Assembly (NCBI GenBank): GCA_965661945.1
Contig: CBFIFP010000006.1
Location: 1-64,000, forward strand
DNA from: JAJRPT01 sp965661945
Lineage (GTDB): Bacteria; Bacteroidota; Ignavibacteria; Kapaibacteriales; UBA2268
Direction of reading: 5' to 3'
Length of the DNA stretch: 64,000 nucleotides
Numbering within the stretch: the stretch's first letter is position 1; each line of letters begins with the position of its first letter. The notes below the pieces were generated by a model. It saw only the letters and a program-made list of their open reading frames with translations, ran no database searches and had not been told where the DNA came from. Below are positions 8,176 through 17,400 of the stretch, piece by piece. Both the position numbers and the translations under genes were made by a program.

Positions 8176-10542
8176 ATGACAGGAAAAATATTAGTCTATA
8201 TTACTTTGCTAAGTTCTATTAGTTCAGTGATTTTCTATATAATTGCGGCAAATAAAGGTGGGATGTTTACAAAGATTGCCAGATTATCTTATTATGCCTT
8301 AACTACTTCTATAGTTATGGTTTCGATGTATTTACTATCAGAAATACTATCTCACAATTATCAATATACTTATATTTGGGAATATTCATCTAATGAATTG
8401 CCAAATAATCTACTGACTGCCACTTTTTATGCAGGTCAACAGGGCTCATTTTTACTTTGGGGATTACTCCTTACTCTGATTGGATATTTTCTGATGCCTT
8501 ATGTCCAGAAACATGAATATGAAAATTATGTAATGGCTTTTTACTCATTAATACTTGTTTTTATAACACTTATATTAACTATAAAGAGTCCTTTTGAGTT
8601 TATATGGGAATCATTCCCTAACGTTCCGGTTGGGCATACACCTGAGAACGGTCGGGGCTTAAACCCTGTTCTTCAGAACTATTGGATTACAATTCATCCT
8701 CCAATTTTATTCACTGGTTATTCAGCGATGTCAGTTCCTTTTGCTTTTGCTATGGCAGCACTAGCTAAAAGAGATTACAGAAATTGGATTAAAGTTTCAC
8801 TTCCTTGGCTTTTATTTGGAACAGGAATACTAGGTTTTGGAATTATGCTTGGAGGTTTCTGGGCTTACGAGACTTTGGGTTGGGGTGGTTTTTGGGCTTG
8901 GGATCCAGTTGAGAACTCTTCACTTATTCCTTGGCTAATAGCTGTTTCTCTTGTTCATACTATGCTAGTAAGCAAAAGAACTGGCGGATTAATAAAAACC
9001 AACATTTTCCTTGCGATATTTGCATTTATTGCAGTTTTATACGCTTCATTTCTTACTCGAAGTGGAGTTCTGGGCGATACATCGGTACACTCATTTGTTT
9101 CACCAGGTCAAACAGTATATAATCTATTGCTAATTATGATGATTACATTTATTCTTTTATCTATTGTCGGTGTATTTTATAGGATAAAAGAGCTTCCCAA
9201 TCCTAAAAGTACTTTTAAACTAGATTCAAAAGAATTTGGACTATCTATTGGTTCGGTAATTGTTCTATTAATTGCTTTTATCGTAATTCTTGGGACTTCT
9301 TGGCCCATAATATTACCAATCTTCGGTTTGGAGAAGTCTGTAATTGAGCCACAAATGTATGACCAATTTAATACTCCTCTTGCAATAATTGTTATGCTTT
9401 TAAATTCTCTTACACTTTATCTAACTTGGAAACGAACAAATACTAATCATTTACTCAAAAAAACTTTTCCAGCGTTAGTTTTTGCTGTTATTTTTGCGAT
9501 TGGAGCATCTTTTCTTGGAATTAATAAAGCTCAAGATTTGGTTTTAGTTTTTGCTGGTTTTTTCTCGTTATATATTAATTTTGAATTTATCTTTAAAACT
9601 ATTTTTAAAAACTTTTCTCAAGTTGGTTCTTATGTTGCTCACGTAGGTGTAGCATTGCTTATTATGGGAGCTTTATTTAGTGGCTCTTATGAAGTTAAAG
9701 AGCAAATCCGTCTAGAAAAAGGTGAGTCTGCTAAGTTTATGGACTATACTATCACTTTTGAAGATAAAGAGCAAATAGAAAGGCAGTGGAAAGACAGAGA
9801 AAAATATAAGTATAATTTTAAAATAACTAAAGGTGAAGAAACTCATTATGTTCATCCTGTTGTTTATTGGAGTGATTTTAACAAAAGAGAATCACCATTT
9901 TTTGAACCAGGAATACATACTTTTGCAACTAAAGATTTATATTTTTCGCCTTATTCAATAGAAACGAAGTATAAGAATCCACCAGTTATTTTAAGTAAAA
10001 ATGATAAATTACCAATTACTATTGATTCTGCTTATAAGATACAATTACTTAAATTTATAATGCCAGGACCAGAGTCATTCTCAGGTGAGCAAATCAAATT
10101 TGGCTCTCTTGTGAGAATTTCGGGCGAGAATTTTATAAAAGAAGACACTCTATATACAATCATCGACCAAGGTTCGGGATATAACTTTCCTATATGGAAA
10201 TCATACGAAGGAACTGAATTTGATATTGGGTTTATGCAACTTGATGTTAACAAAGAAGACTTAGGAAGTTCTAGAGCCATTTATGCTTTCAGAAAAACTG
10301 GAGGTGAAATGGAGAGTCCTTATGAAATCTTTACTCTTGAAGCTTCATCTAAGCCCTTAATATTAATTGTTTGGTTTGGAACCGTAATGATTGCACTTGG
10401 ATTTTTTATTTCAATGTTCAAGTATATTAAGTCCAATAAAAAAATAAGATTAGAAGAAAAAACAGATGGCGATGAACAAATAGTATTCTCAAATGAGAAC
10501 ATAAATGAAACAGAAACTGTTTCTTTTCGTCTTAATAAGTAA
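8176..10542 (+). CDS. ccmF: Cytochrome c haem lyase CcmF
   Basis: A 788-residue polytopic membrane protein that ligates haem from CcmE to apocytochrome c. The signature tryptophan-rich loop (LGWGGFWAWDPVENSS) lies around residues 234-249, and the conserved ILFTGYSAM and FLTRSGVL segments on either side match CcmF. It is longer than the usual ~650 residues: a large soluble region (about 510-720) lies between the last two membrane helices, and the C-terminus carries an acidic tail. It follows ccmE by 12 bases, in the ccm operon, and a thioredoxin-like protein follows. With no ccmH in sight, the extended domain might take over apocytochrome contact, which is inference. Confidence 0.93.
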   Translation: MTGKILVYITLLSSISSVIFYIIAANKGGMFTKIARLSYYALTTSIVMVSMYLLSEILSHNYQYTYIWEYSSNELPNNLLTATFYAGQQGSFLLWGLLLTLIGYFLMPYVQKHEYENYVMAFYSLILVFITLILTIKSPFEFIWESFPNVPVGHTPENGRGLNPVLQNYWITIHPPILFTGYSAMSVPFAFAMAALAKRDYRNWIKVSLPWLLFGTGILGFGIMLGGFWAYETLGWGGFWAWDPVENSSLIPWLIAVSLVHTMLVSKRTGGLIKTNIFLAIFAFIAVLYASFLTRSGVLGDTSVHSFVSPGQTVYNLLLIMMITFILLSIVGVFYRIKELPNPKSTFKLDSKEFGLSIGSVIVLLIAFIVILGTSWPIILPIFGLEKSVIEPQMYDQFNTPLAIIVMLLNSLTLYLTWKRTNTNHLLKKTFPALVFAVIFAIGASFLGINKAQDLVLVFAGFFSLYINFEFIFKTIFKNFSQVGSYVAHVGVALLIMGALFSGSYEVKEQIRLEKGESAKFMDYTITFEDKEQIERQWKDREKYKYNFKITKGEETHYVHPVVYWSDFNKRESPFFEPGIHTFATKDLYFSPYSIETKYKNPPVILSKNDKLPITIDSAYKIQLLKFIMPGPESFSGEQIKFGSLVRISGENFIKEDTLYTIIDQGSGYNFPIWKSYEGTEFDIGFMQLDVNKEDLGSSRAIYAFRKTGGEMESPYEIFTLEASSKPLILIVWFGTVMIALGFFISMFKYIKSNKKIRLEEKTDGDEQIVFSNENINETETVSFRLNK

Positions 10543-10576
10543 GAAGTTTATAAATTAACATAATTAAAGGTTGAAA

Positions 10577-11155
10577 ATGAATCCCAAGAAAATTATAATG
10601 AGTGCTGCATTAGCAATTAGTGCATTATTTGCGATGTTTTTATTATTAGATGACGAGGCAAAAGCTGAAGCAAGTTCAAATAAATTAACAGTTCCAAAAA
10701 TTACAGAGGTAATGGCTGGAAAAGGTAAAATGGCTCCTAACTTTATGTGGGAAGAAGATGGCAAAACCAAAACTTTTGCAGAAATGACAAAAGGAAAAGT
10801 AGTATTTGTTAATTTCTGGGCAACTTGGTGTCCTCCGTGCAGAAGAGAAATTCCTGATATCATCAAATTAAACAAAGACTTAAAAGAAAAAGGAAGTAAC
10901 GTTGTATTTGTAGGAATAGGTCTTGACAGAGGTGCAGATGCTAATCAAAAATTAACTGACTACATTAATTCAAGTAAATTTAATTACCCTGTTTTACACG
11001 AAGATTCTGGTAAATTAGCAGGTGCATTCGGTGGAGCTTCATCTATCCCAACTACATATATCATAAGTAAAAAAGGTGAGATAGTAGAAAAAATAGTTGG
11101 TATGCGCTCTTACGAAGACTTCGATAATGCAATTAAAATGGCAATGACTAAATAA
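10577..11155 (+). CDS. TlpA/ResA-like membrane-anchored thioredoxin (CcmG role)
   Basis: A 192-residue protein with an N-terminal signal anchor (about 6-24) and an AhpC/TSA-type thioredoxin domain. The active site WCPPC has C85 and C88, and a cis-Pro is in SIPTTYI. Such proteins reduce apocytochrome CxxCH thiols in the periplasm before haem attachment. The ATG at 10577 is preferred to the in-frame TTG six bases upstream because AAAGG lies seven bases before it. It is last in the ccm operon and is followed by a terminator, so it most likely serves as the CcmG/ResA partner. Confidence 0.88.
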   Translation: MNPKKIIMSAALAISALFAMFLLLDDEAKAEASSNKLTVPKITEVMAGKGKMAPNFMWEEDGKTKTFAEMTKGKVVFVNFWATWCPPCRREIPDIIKLNKDLKEKGSNVVFVGIGLDRGADANQKLTDYINSSKFNYPVLHEDSGKLAGAFGGASSIPTTYIISKKGEIVEKIVGMRSYEDFDNAIKMAMTK

Positions 11156-11185
11156 ATTAGATAGTAAAATCTAACCATATTAAAT

Positions 11186-11218
11186 AAAAAAACACCGAAT
11201 AATCCGGTGTTTTTTTTT
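11186..11218. terminator. Bidirectional terminator between ccm and DUF1501 operons
   Basis: The stem AAAACACCG/CGGTGTTTT has a 7-base loop, with an A tract on one side and a T tract on the other, so it can end both the plus-strand ccm operon and the converging minus-strand operon. Confidence 0.88.
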
Positions 11219-11237
11219 ACTTTAAAATTATATTTTA

Positions 11238-12830
11238 TTAAATAACTATTATCTTGCTTGAATATCTTTTAATACCAATTTTTAGAGAAATTGTGAAAAA
11301 ACCACGATTTCTTATAGTAAATGGAAGGTTATAAATTCCAGCGGGAGTTAATCCTTCTCTTATTGTGTATTCAACTTCGCCATTCAAAGAATATGCTTTT
11401 AAAGAAATTGAAGATGTTTTTGTTAATTCAAATTGAATAGTGATTGGTCCGGTGGTAGGATTAGGGTAAACACCCAATTCATTCCCTGGATTTGCAACAG
11501 GATTATCTTCAACTGAAGAAGCATACTGAGTTAAAACCCCAAATTCAGTAACAAAATTATCTTTAAAGACTTCATATACATCATCGTTATTAGCACCAAG
11601 ACGAAATTTAAGAAAATCAGTGTATATATTTCTAAAATCTTCTTCAACTCTTGAAACAAGATTTCCAGCTTTTACTCCATTTGATAAATCAGCAGGGTTC
11701 CCCAAGTGTCCGCCTTTAATTCCATCATTATGCCCAAATACAAACATCATTGATGCTGCTCCGTGGTCAGAGCCACGTGAGCCATTATCATAAACTCTCC
11801 TTCCAAATTCTGAAATCGTCATACCAGTTACTCTTTTATTGAAGCCCTGAATTACAGCGTCTTCTGTGAACTGAGTAATTGCGGCAGTTAATTGCGAAAG
11901 CAACGCTGGGTGCTGACCAGATAATGGTGCCAATTTATCAGTTTGCTGAACATGGCTGTCAAAATTACTTAAACCAACATAATACACTTTAGTATTTAAG
12001 CCACCTGAAATTAATCGAGCAATAGTTTTAAATTTCTGTGCTAAGCCGGCTGAGTATTCAATTTCATTTTTACCATTATCAAAAGCTTTTTTAATTTCTG
12101 AAGAATATTGAGAAGATTGTCTTGCAATAGAATGAATAAAATTATGTTCTTCCGAAAAATTGTCTTCACCTTCTCTTGTAGGATCTGTTGGATTAGTTTT
12201 ACTTCCAAGTTCATAAAAAGTTTCTATATTATTTAAGGCAATGCCCATATGACCCTTCCTCGACTTTAAAAGCAGAGGTATTGTACCAGCCAAAGAAATG
12301 GCTATAGGATGCTCTGGAATTTCAAATGGAAAATTAGTTAGTTTATTAGCAATATATCTACCAAGCCAACCCTCACTTAATCTTTCTTGTGGGTCATTAG
12401 AGATAATCCCACTATGCCAAATATCTCTAGAACGAAAATGAGATAAATTGGGGTTTTGGTAGCCTACTCCTTCAATAACTGCTAATCTACCTGCTTCTAA
12501 CATTCCCATTAATCCATTATTAATCTGGTTTTCTACTAAAGCTGGATGCATATACAATGATGAATTGCCCCATCTTTTAGCAAACTCTGGTAATATTTCA
12601 ATATTAGAGCGATAATCAGAATAAAGAGGGTCTTCTAATGGTATAATAGTATTAATACCGTCATTTCCACCGAAAAGTTCTATTATTATTAAAATTGAAT
12701 CATTATCACCAAATCCAAGTTCCTGATTAGACATAAATTTAACTATATCCTTACCTTTTGATAAATAAGGAGCAGACATTAATGCACCTGTTGCTAAACC
12801 AGTATTAACTATAAATTGTCTTCTTTTCAT
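11238..12830 (-). CDS. DUF1501 protein with Tat-like signal and T9SS sorting domain
   Basis: A 530-residue protein. It opens with a twin-arginine-like signal (KRRQFIVNTG followed by a small hydrophobic stretch). The DUF1501 core, related to the sulfatase/alkaline phosphatase fold, shows FGGNDGINTIIPL near residue 54 and SEFGRRVYDNGSRGSDHG in the second half. The last ~85 residues are a T9SS type A sorting domain (GVYPNPTTGPITIQF). It lies 16 bases after the DUF1800 gene; DUF1501/DUF1800 pairs are a well-known conserved couple of unknown biochemical role. The combination of a Tat-like signal with T9SS export is worth noting, as T9SS substrates normally cross by Sec. Confidence 0.9.
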   Translation of the reverse strand: MKRRQFIVNTGLATGALMSAPYLSKGKDIVKFMSNQELGFGDNDSILIIIELFGGNDGINTIIPLEDPLYSDYRSNIEILPEFAKRWGNSSLYMHPALVENQINNGLMGMLEAGRLAVIEGVGYQNPNLSHFRSRDIWHSGIISNDPQERLSEGWLGRYIANKLTNFPFEIPEHPIAISLAGTIPLLLKSRKGHMGIALNNIETFYELGSKTNPTDPTREGEDNFSEEHNFIHSIARQSSQYSSEIKKAFDNGKNEIEYSAGLAQKFKTIARLISGGLNTKVYYVGLSNFDSHVQQTDKLAPLSGQHPALLSQLTAAITQFTEDAVIQGFNKRVTGMTISEFGRRVYDNGSRGSDHGAASMMFVFGHNDGIKGGHLGNPADLSNGVKAGNLVSRVEEDFRNIYTDFLKFRLGANNDDVYEVFKDNFVTEFGVLTQYASSVEDNPVANPGNELGVYPNPTTGPITIQFELTKTSSISLKAYSLNGEVEYTIREGLTPAGIYNLPFTIRNRGFFTISLKIGIKRYSSKIIVI

Positions 12831-12846
12831 TTTGTGTCCTTTTTTC

Positions 12847-14427
12847 TTAACATAAATGGAATAATGGTGATTTTACTACCTCAATTAATAAATCTCTTAT
12901 GTTATTTGATAATAAATCAGTTTTGTTAGAAATATTATTTAACCAATTTTCTTCATTAAGTCCGTTTTTAAGTAAAATACCCTTATATCTATTATAATAT
13001 TGAGTTTCTAAATCCTTTGGAAAAAAAATTAAAAATATTTCTCTCAGAAATTCTGTGGGGTTTTGCTTATTATAAACTTGATCTAAAAGACTTAAAATCT
13101 CTTGTTTATTCATAGATTCAGCCAAACTTGTAGCATAATTAACTCTATGAGGATATGTTGTAGTACTTATCCAAGTCCTATATCCAGTCCATCCAGATAC
13201 ATTTGGAGGATTAAATATAACTTGTTCTAAATTTGAAAGAGCTTGTCTGGCATTAGATAAATTTTTGCCTAAAATTCTTTCTAAACCAAATACAAATTCT
13301 AATGGTGTTTTAATCTGGCAACCGAGATTAGCATCATCAAAGAAGTACTTTGAGGTAAAGAGTTTTTGGAAAACTGGAAGTAGATTAAAATCATTATCTC
13401 TCATTGTTTCAGCAAGTTCTTCAATTATGGTTTGGTCTGCCTCATCTGGATTCGAATAAACAAAATAAATAAAAATCTTAGTTGCAATAAATCTTGAAAT
13501 CTCATTTTGTCTTATATCAAATAAACCATTAATTAACCTACCAATTTCATTATTTTTTACAAAAAATTCGTTATTTTCTTGTTCGGTTAAAGCAGGAAAA
13601 TCCATACTCATAACTCTCTTTGAACCAGTATAATGCGCCTCGCTATCCAACCAAGTCTGAAAATAACCATTTCTGTGAGAATCTCCTAAAAACGGAGAAG
13701 TTCTCCAGCCAGTCATAATTTTAGCTAGTTCTTGTATGTCTCCTTCAGAGTAATGCCCAATTCCCATTGTGAAAAGTTCCAACAACTCCCTTGCATAATT
13801 TTCATTTGGAGCTTCTTTTCTGCTTAAATGGGCACTTTGATAAAGTAAAAATGCACCATCTAAAGTCATTTCTTTAGCTATTTCTTTATAGGAACCAAGT
13901 CTATACTTTCTAAGAGTTTGATTATTCTGATATAAAGAATTTGCTGGTATTTGGTAATCTCCATCGTAATTAAATTCGATACACCAAATAGACATTAAAA
14001 AGTGAGTTAATTTTTCTACTGCTGGTCCTGTTTTCAAGTCTTCATTTCTTGCTCTATCTATAATCCAATCAACCACTTGCTGGTATCTGTTAGAAAGTTG
14101 ATTTTCAAGAGTGTTTCTCAAAGGAATAGGTACTGACCTTGGATTTTGCATTGGTTGACCTATAAAACCTAAGGACTGTGAGCCATCAGGCAATCTATCC
14201 TCATTCTCAGGAAGATAATCCAAACCATCACCAAGCAGTTTTTCCACCACCTCCTCGGGTGTTTTTCCAAGATAACTATTTACCTCATCTATTGTTGGTT
14301 GAAAAGCCAATCTTCTCAAAAGGTGGTTTGCCCTAACTTCATCTAAAGGTCTTGTATCTTTTTCTAAAGATAAAAATCCATTTTTAGTAGAAGATATTAA
14401 TTTATTGAGTAATTCTCTTCTTTTCAT
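12847..14427 (-). CDS. DUF1800 family protein
   Basis: A 526-residue member of the DUF1800 family. Visible motifs are the N-terminal ANHLLRRLAFQPT, the central NENYARELLELFTMGIG followed by AKIMTGWR, and the C-terminal PPNVSGWTGYRTW, all typical. Biochemical function is unknown in the family; its constant partner is DUF1501, which follows here 16 bases downstream. The N-terminus (MKRRELLNKL) has a basic pair but no convincing hydrophobic core, so the export route is unclear. It lies 30 bases downstream of the giant LamG protein, suggesting one operon of three genes. Confidence 0.9.
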   Translation of the reverse strand: MKRRELLNKLISSTKNGFLSLEKDTRPLDEVRANHLLRRLAFQPTIDEVNSYLGKTPEEVVEKLLGDGLDYLPENEDRLPDGSQSLGFIGQPMQNPRSVPIPLRNTLENQLSNRYQQVVDWIIDRARNEDLKTGPAVEKLTHFLMSIWCIEFNYDGDYQIPANSLYQNNQTLRKYRLGSYKEIAKEMTLDGAFLLYQSAHLSRKEAPNENYARELLELFTMGIGHYSEGDIQELAKIMTGWRTSPFLGDSHRNGYFQTWLDSEAHYTGSKRVMSMDFPALTEQENNEFFVKNNEIGRLINGLFDIRQNEISRFIATKIFIYFVYSNPDEADQTIIEELAETMRDNDFNLLPVFQKLFTSKYFFDDANLGCQIKTPLEFVFGLERILGKNLSNARQALSNLEQVIFNPPNVSGWTGYRTWISTTTYPHRVNYATSLAESMNKQEILSLLDQVYNKQNPTEFLREIFLIFFPKDLETQYYNRYKGILLKNGLNEENWLNNISNKTDLLSNNIRDLLIEVVKSPLFHLC

Positions 14428-14457
14428 AAACTCACTCTAAATTTAATTTCTTTATAA

Positions 14458-17400
14458 TTATTTTAACTTAATCATCTGACCAGATTTATTGATTGAATTT
14501 GATTTTAATTCATAGAAGTAAACACCATTTTCAAAATAACGACCTACTAAATCTATCTTATAAGACCCTTTAGAAACATTTTTATTGTCAAAAATAACAA
14601 ACATTAATTTTCCATCCGAACTATAAACTCTAAAATCTACAATATCGTCATTTTCTAAATTTAAATCGAAGCTTGTATTGTCGCTCCAAGGATTAGGATA
14701 ATTAACCGATAAGTAGGGTAAAGGCGTATCAAAATCCAAAATAGTAATATTGCAAGCTCCTTCTGAGTTAACTACCGCATATTGGCTTTCACCTTGTAAA
14801 TCTAAAAACATCAAATCCGCTTTAAATTCAGTTATGTTTAAATCAAAAACTGAATAAACAGAGTCTGAAACGGTACCTAAAAACTTCAAGTGTAAAATCT
14901 GACCTGCTGTCATTGAATCTAAACCTGAGAAATCAAATCTTAATCTTCCTAAAAGACTGTTATCAGTATAATTATAATAAGATTCAGATTCTAAATATTT
15001 AATTGCTCTTGGGTTATAATCAATCTCAACTTTGAATCCAAGATTTTCTATCCAGTAATCTGTGTTATTATAATTTGCAAAAAAGTCGTTATTAATAAAG
15101 ACAGGAACGATAATTGTATCATTATGATTAACAAAAATAGTATCAATTATATCAAACATTTGCGAGATATCTGATTTTACCTGAAACAAAGGAGCATAAG
15201 AAATTCCTGCTAATCTAGTATTTTCTGTTAATTTACATGGGTTTAATACATCACTTATTAAGAGTGAATCGTATTGATATATCTGAGTTGGACAAAATTC
15301 AAAGACTGCAAATAAGGTATCCCCAACAAATAAAGTATCTCCAAAAATAGGCATTATTTCCAATAATCTTATATCACTTATTGGCTGTATTAAATCATCT
15401 ACAAGTATATCCAACTCTCCTGTATTCAAAATTAAAAGAGTATCAGTAACGCATTCTAAAACTCTCACACTATCAAAGTTGATTTCATTTAATATTTTAT
15501 GGTCAGCAAATCTCACCTCTCCATAAGCCGAATCTCTTTCTGCAATTATATCAAATAAAATAACTTCCTCAGTATCGAACCTTATGCTGTCTATCAAAAA
15601 CTTATCATACCCAGAGTTAAAACCAATCGCAGGAATAAATTTTGCATAAAAAATTGGCTTTAAAGAATCAACATAGCAGAAATTTTTCAATAAAAACTCA
15701 CTACCAAAAGTGGCAGAATACTCAGTAATTAGAGGTATATAATCATAACAATTTGTATCTAAATAATCAGAAGTTGCCCCTACAAATTCAAACTTATTTT
15801 TATCATATTTAATGTTACAATAAATATCAACTATCTCACCAGGGATCGACCTATTTGAATAAATAGGTAGGGTAAGAGTATCACAGCTTGGAATCATAAA
15901 GGTATCAATAGGATTATTTTGTTGTTGGTCTTCAAACTCAAAACTCAAACCAAATACAGGAGCAAATCCTCTTCCATAAACAATTATTGTTGAGTCAATT
16001 AAATTACATGGTCTGCTAAAATGTATATTCATTTTAGCGATATATTCTCTTGCTGCTCTCGGCTTAAAATTAACCCCTAAAATAAGCGAGTCAGGTTTTT
16101 CTATTGTAATCGGAAAATCATCACCCAAAGATGAGTAAGCAAAAAATACCTTATTATCAGGCTCAAAGGTAATAGAATCAATAGTTATAGGTTCATTTGC
16201 TTGATTTACATCAACAAAAGGAATTTTAACGTCGCTATATTGCTCTACTGATAGAGTATCAACTCTTGTTGGTGGAAATTCGATAAATTTAGGAGAAGTC
16301 TCAAATATAAGCATTTGAATACCATCAAGATAAACCTCATCTTGAACTTCCCAACCAGGTCCGCTGGCTTTTATATGAATAGCTGCATTATGAAGAAGAG
16401 AGTCTCTATCCCAAGGACCTCGAGGGCAATAACTAACTTTTAAAGTGTCAACCTCTTTAACTTTAATATCATAAGGAAAAGACCCCCCAAAATTCTTGCT
16501 TGTGAAAGAAAAATGCTCAGGTTGAGCATCAATTATTGGAGCATTTCTGTAAATATCATCTAACCAAATACTATCAATTTGTAAATCGTTAAATCTTGCT
16601 CTATTTCTTAAAGGTATTTCTACAGTAGAGCAATCACATGGCTTTACTTGTCCCATTGTTAGAGCAATTTGTGTGATTTCTAACGGAACAACTCTTCCCC
16701 AACCAATCAAATCCGAACTAACTGCAAACTGCTGCGGAATTTGGCATGGTTGGCTTACCATTGAAAATAATTGAGCCCTAAACTCTGTATCACTCTCTGG
16801 TTCAAATTCTATTCTTACATGCATAGAATCCCTTGGCTTTAAAACTCTATTTATAAGTCCAATTGGGTCTATAATTCTAAATGAATTGTTGTTTGATACG
16901 AGCATCACACTATCAAGTAATATTTCGGCATTTGATATGTTTTCTACAACAACAATTTCTTCTGATAACTCTCCAACTTCTAATGTACCATAATTTACTT
17001 CGCGTGTCATATAAACTTTAGGCACAACCGATGTACCTATTACTTTTAGTTCCCAATCTAAGCCAAGAGCTTGATAAGTAAGACGAGATTGGTCTGCTCT
17101 GTCACCACTAACATCATTAGGAACATAATCAACAACAAACATCAGACTATCTCTTGCTGGTAAGCTATAGCGATAACCATTTAAATTACCATTGTTTGGT
17201 TCTATAATATTAAATTTCGTGCTGGGGTCGAGTAACTGAAAATTAGTTAATTCAATAGAATTATCCGTAGCATTTTTTATAAAAATAGTATCCATTCTAT
17301 TGCTGCACGCCAAAACATTTAAAGTTCTTATTTCTTTGGGATTATATTCGAATGCATTTGTAACTCCCCTGCCTCTAAGTACAAACTGCCTTACATTACT

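Noticed and set aside
8931..9122. Plus-strand overlapping frame inside ccmF
   Set aside because: Internal alternate frame of a well-supported gene with no ribosome site or family resemblance.
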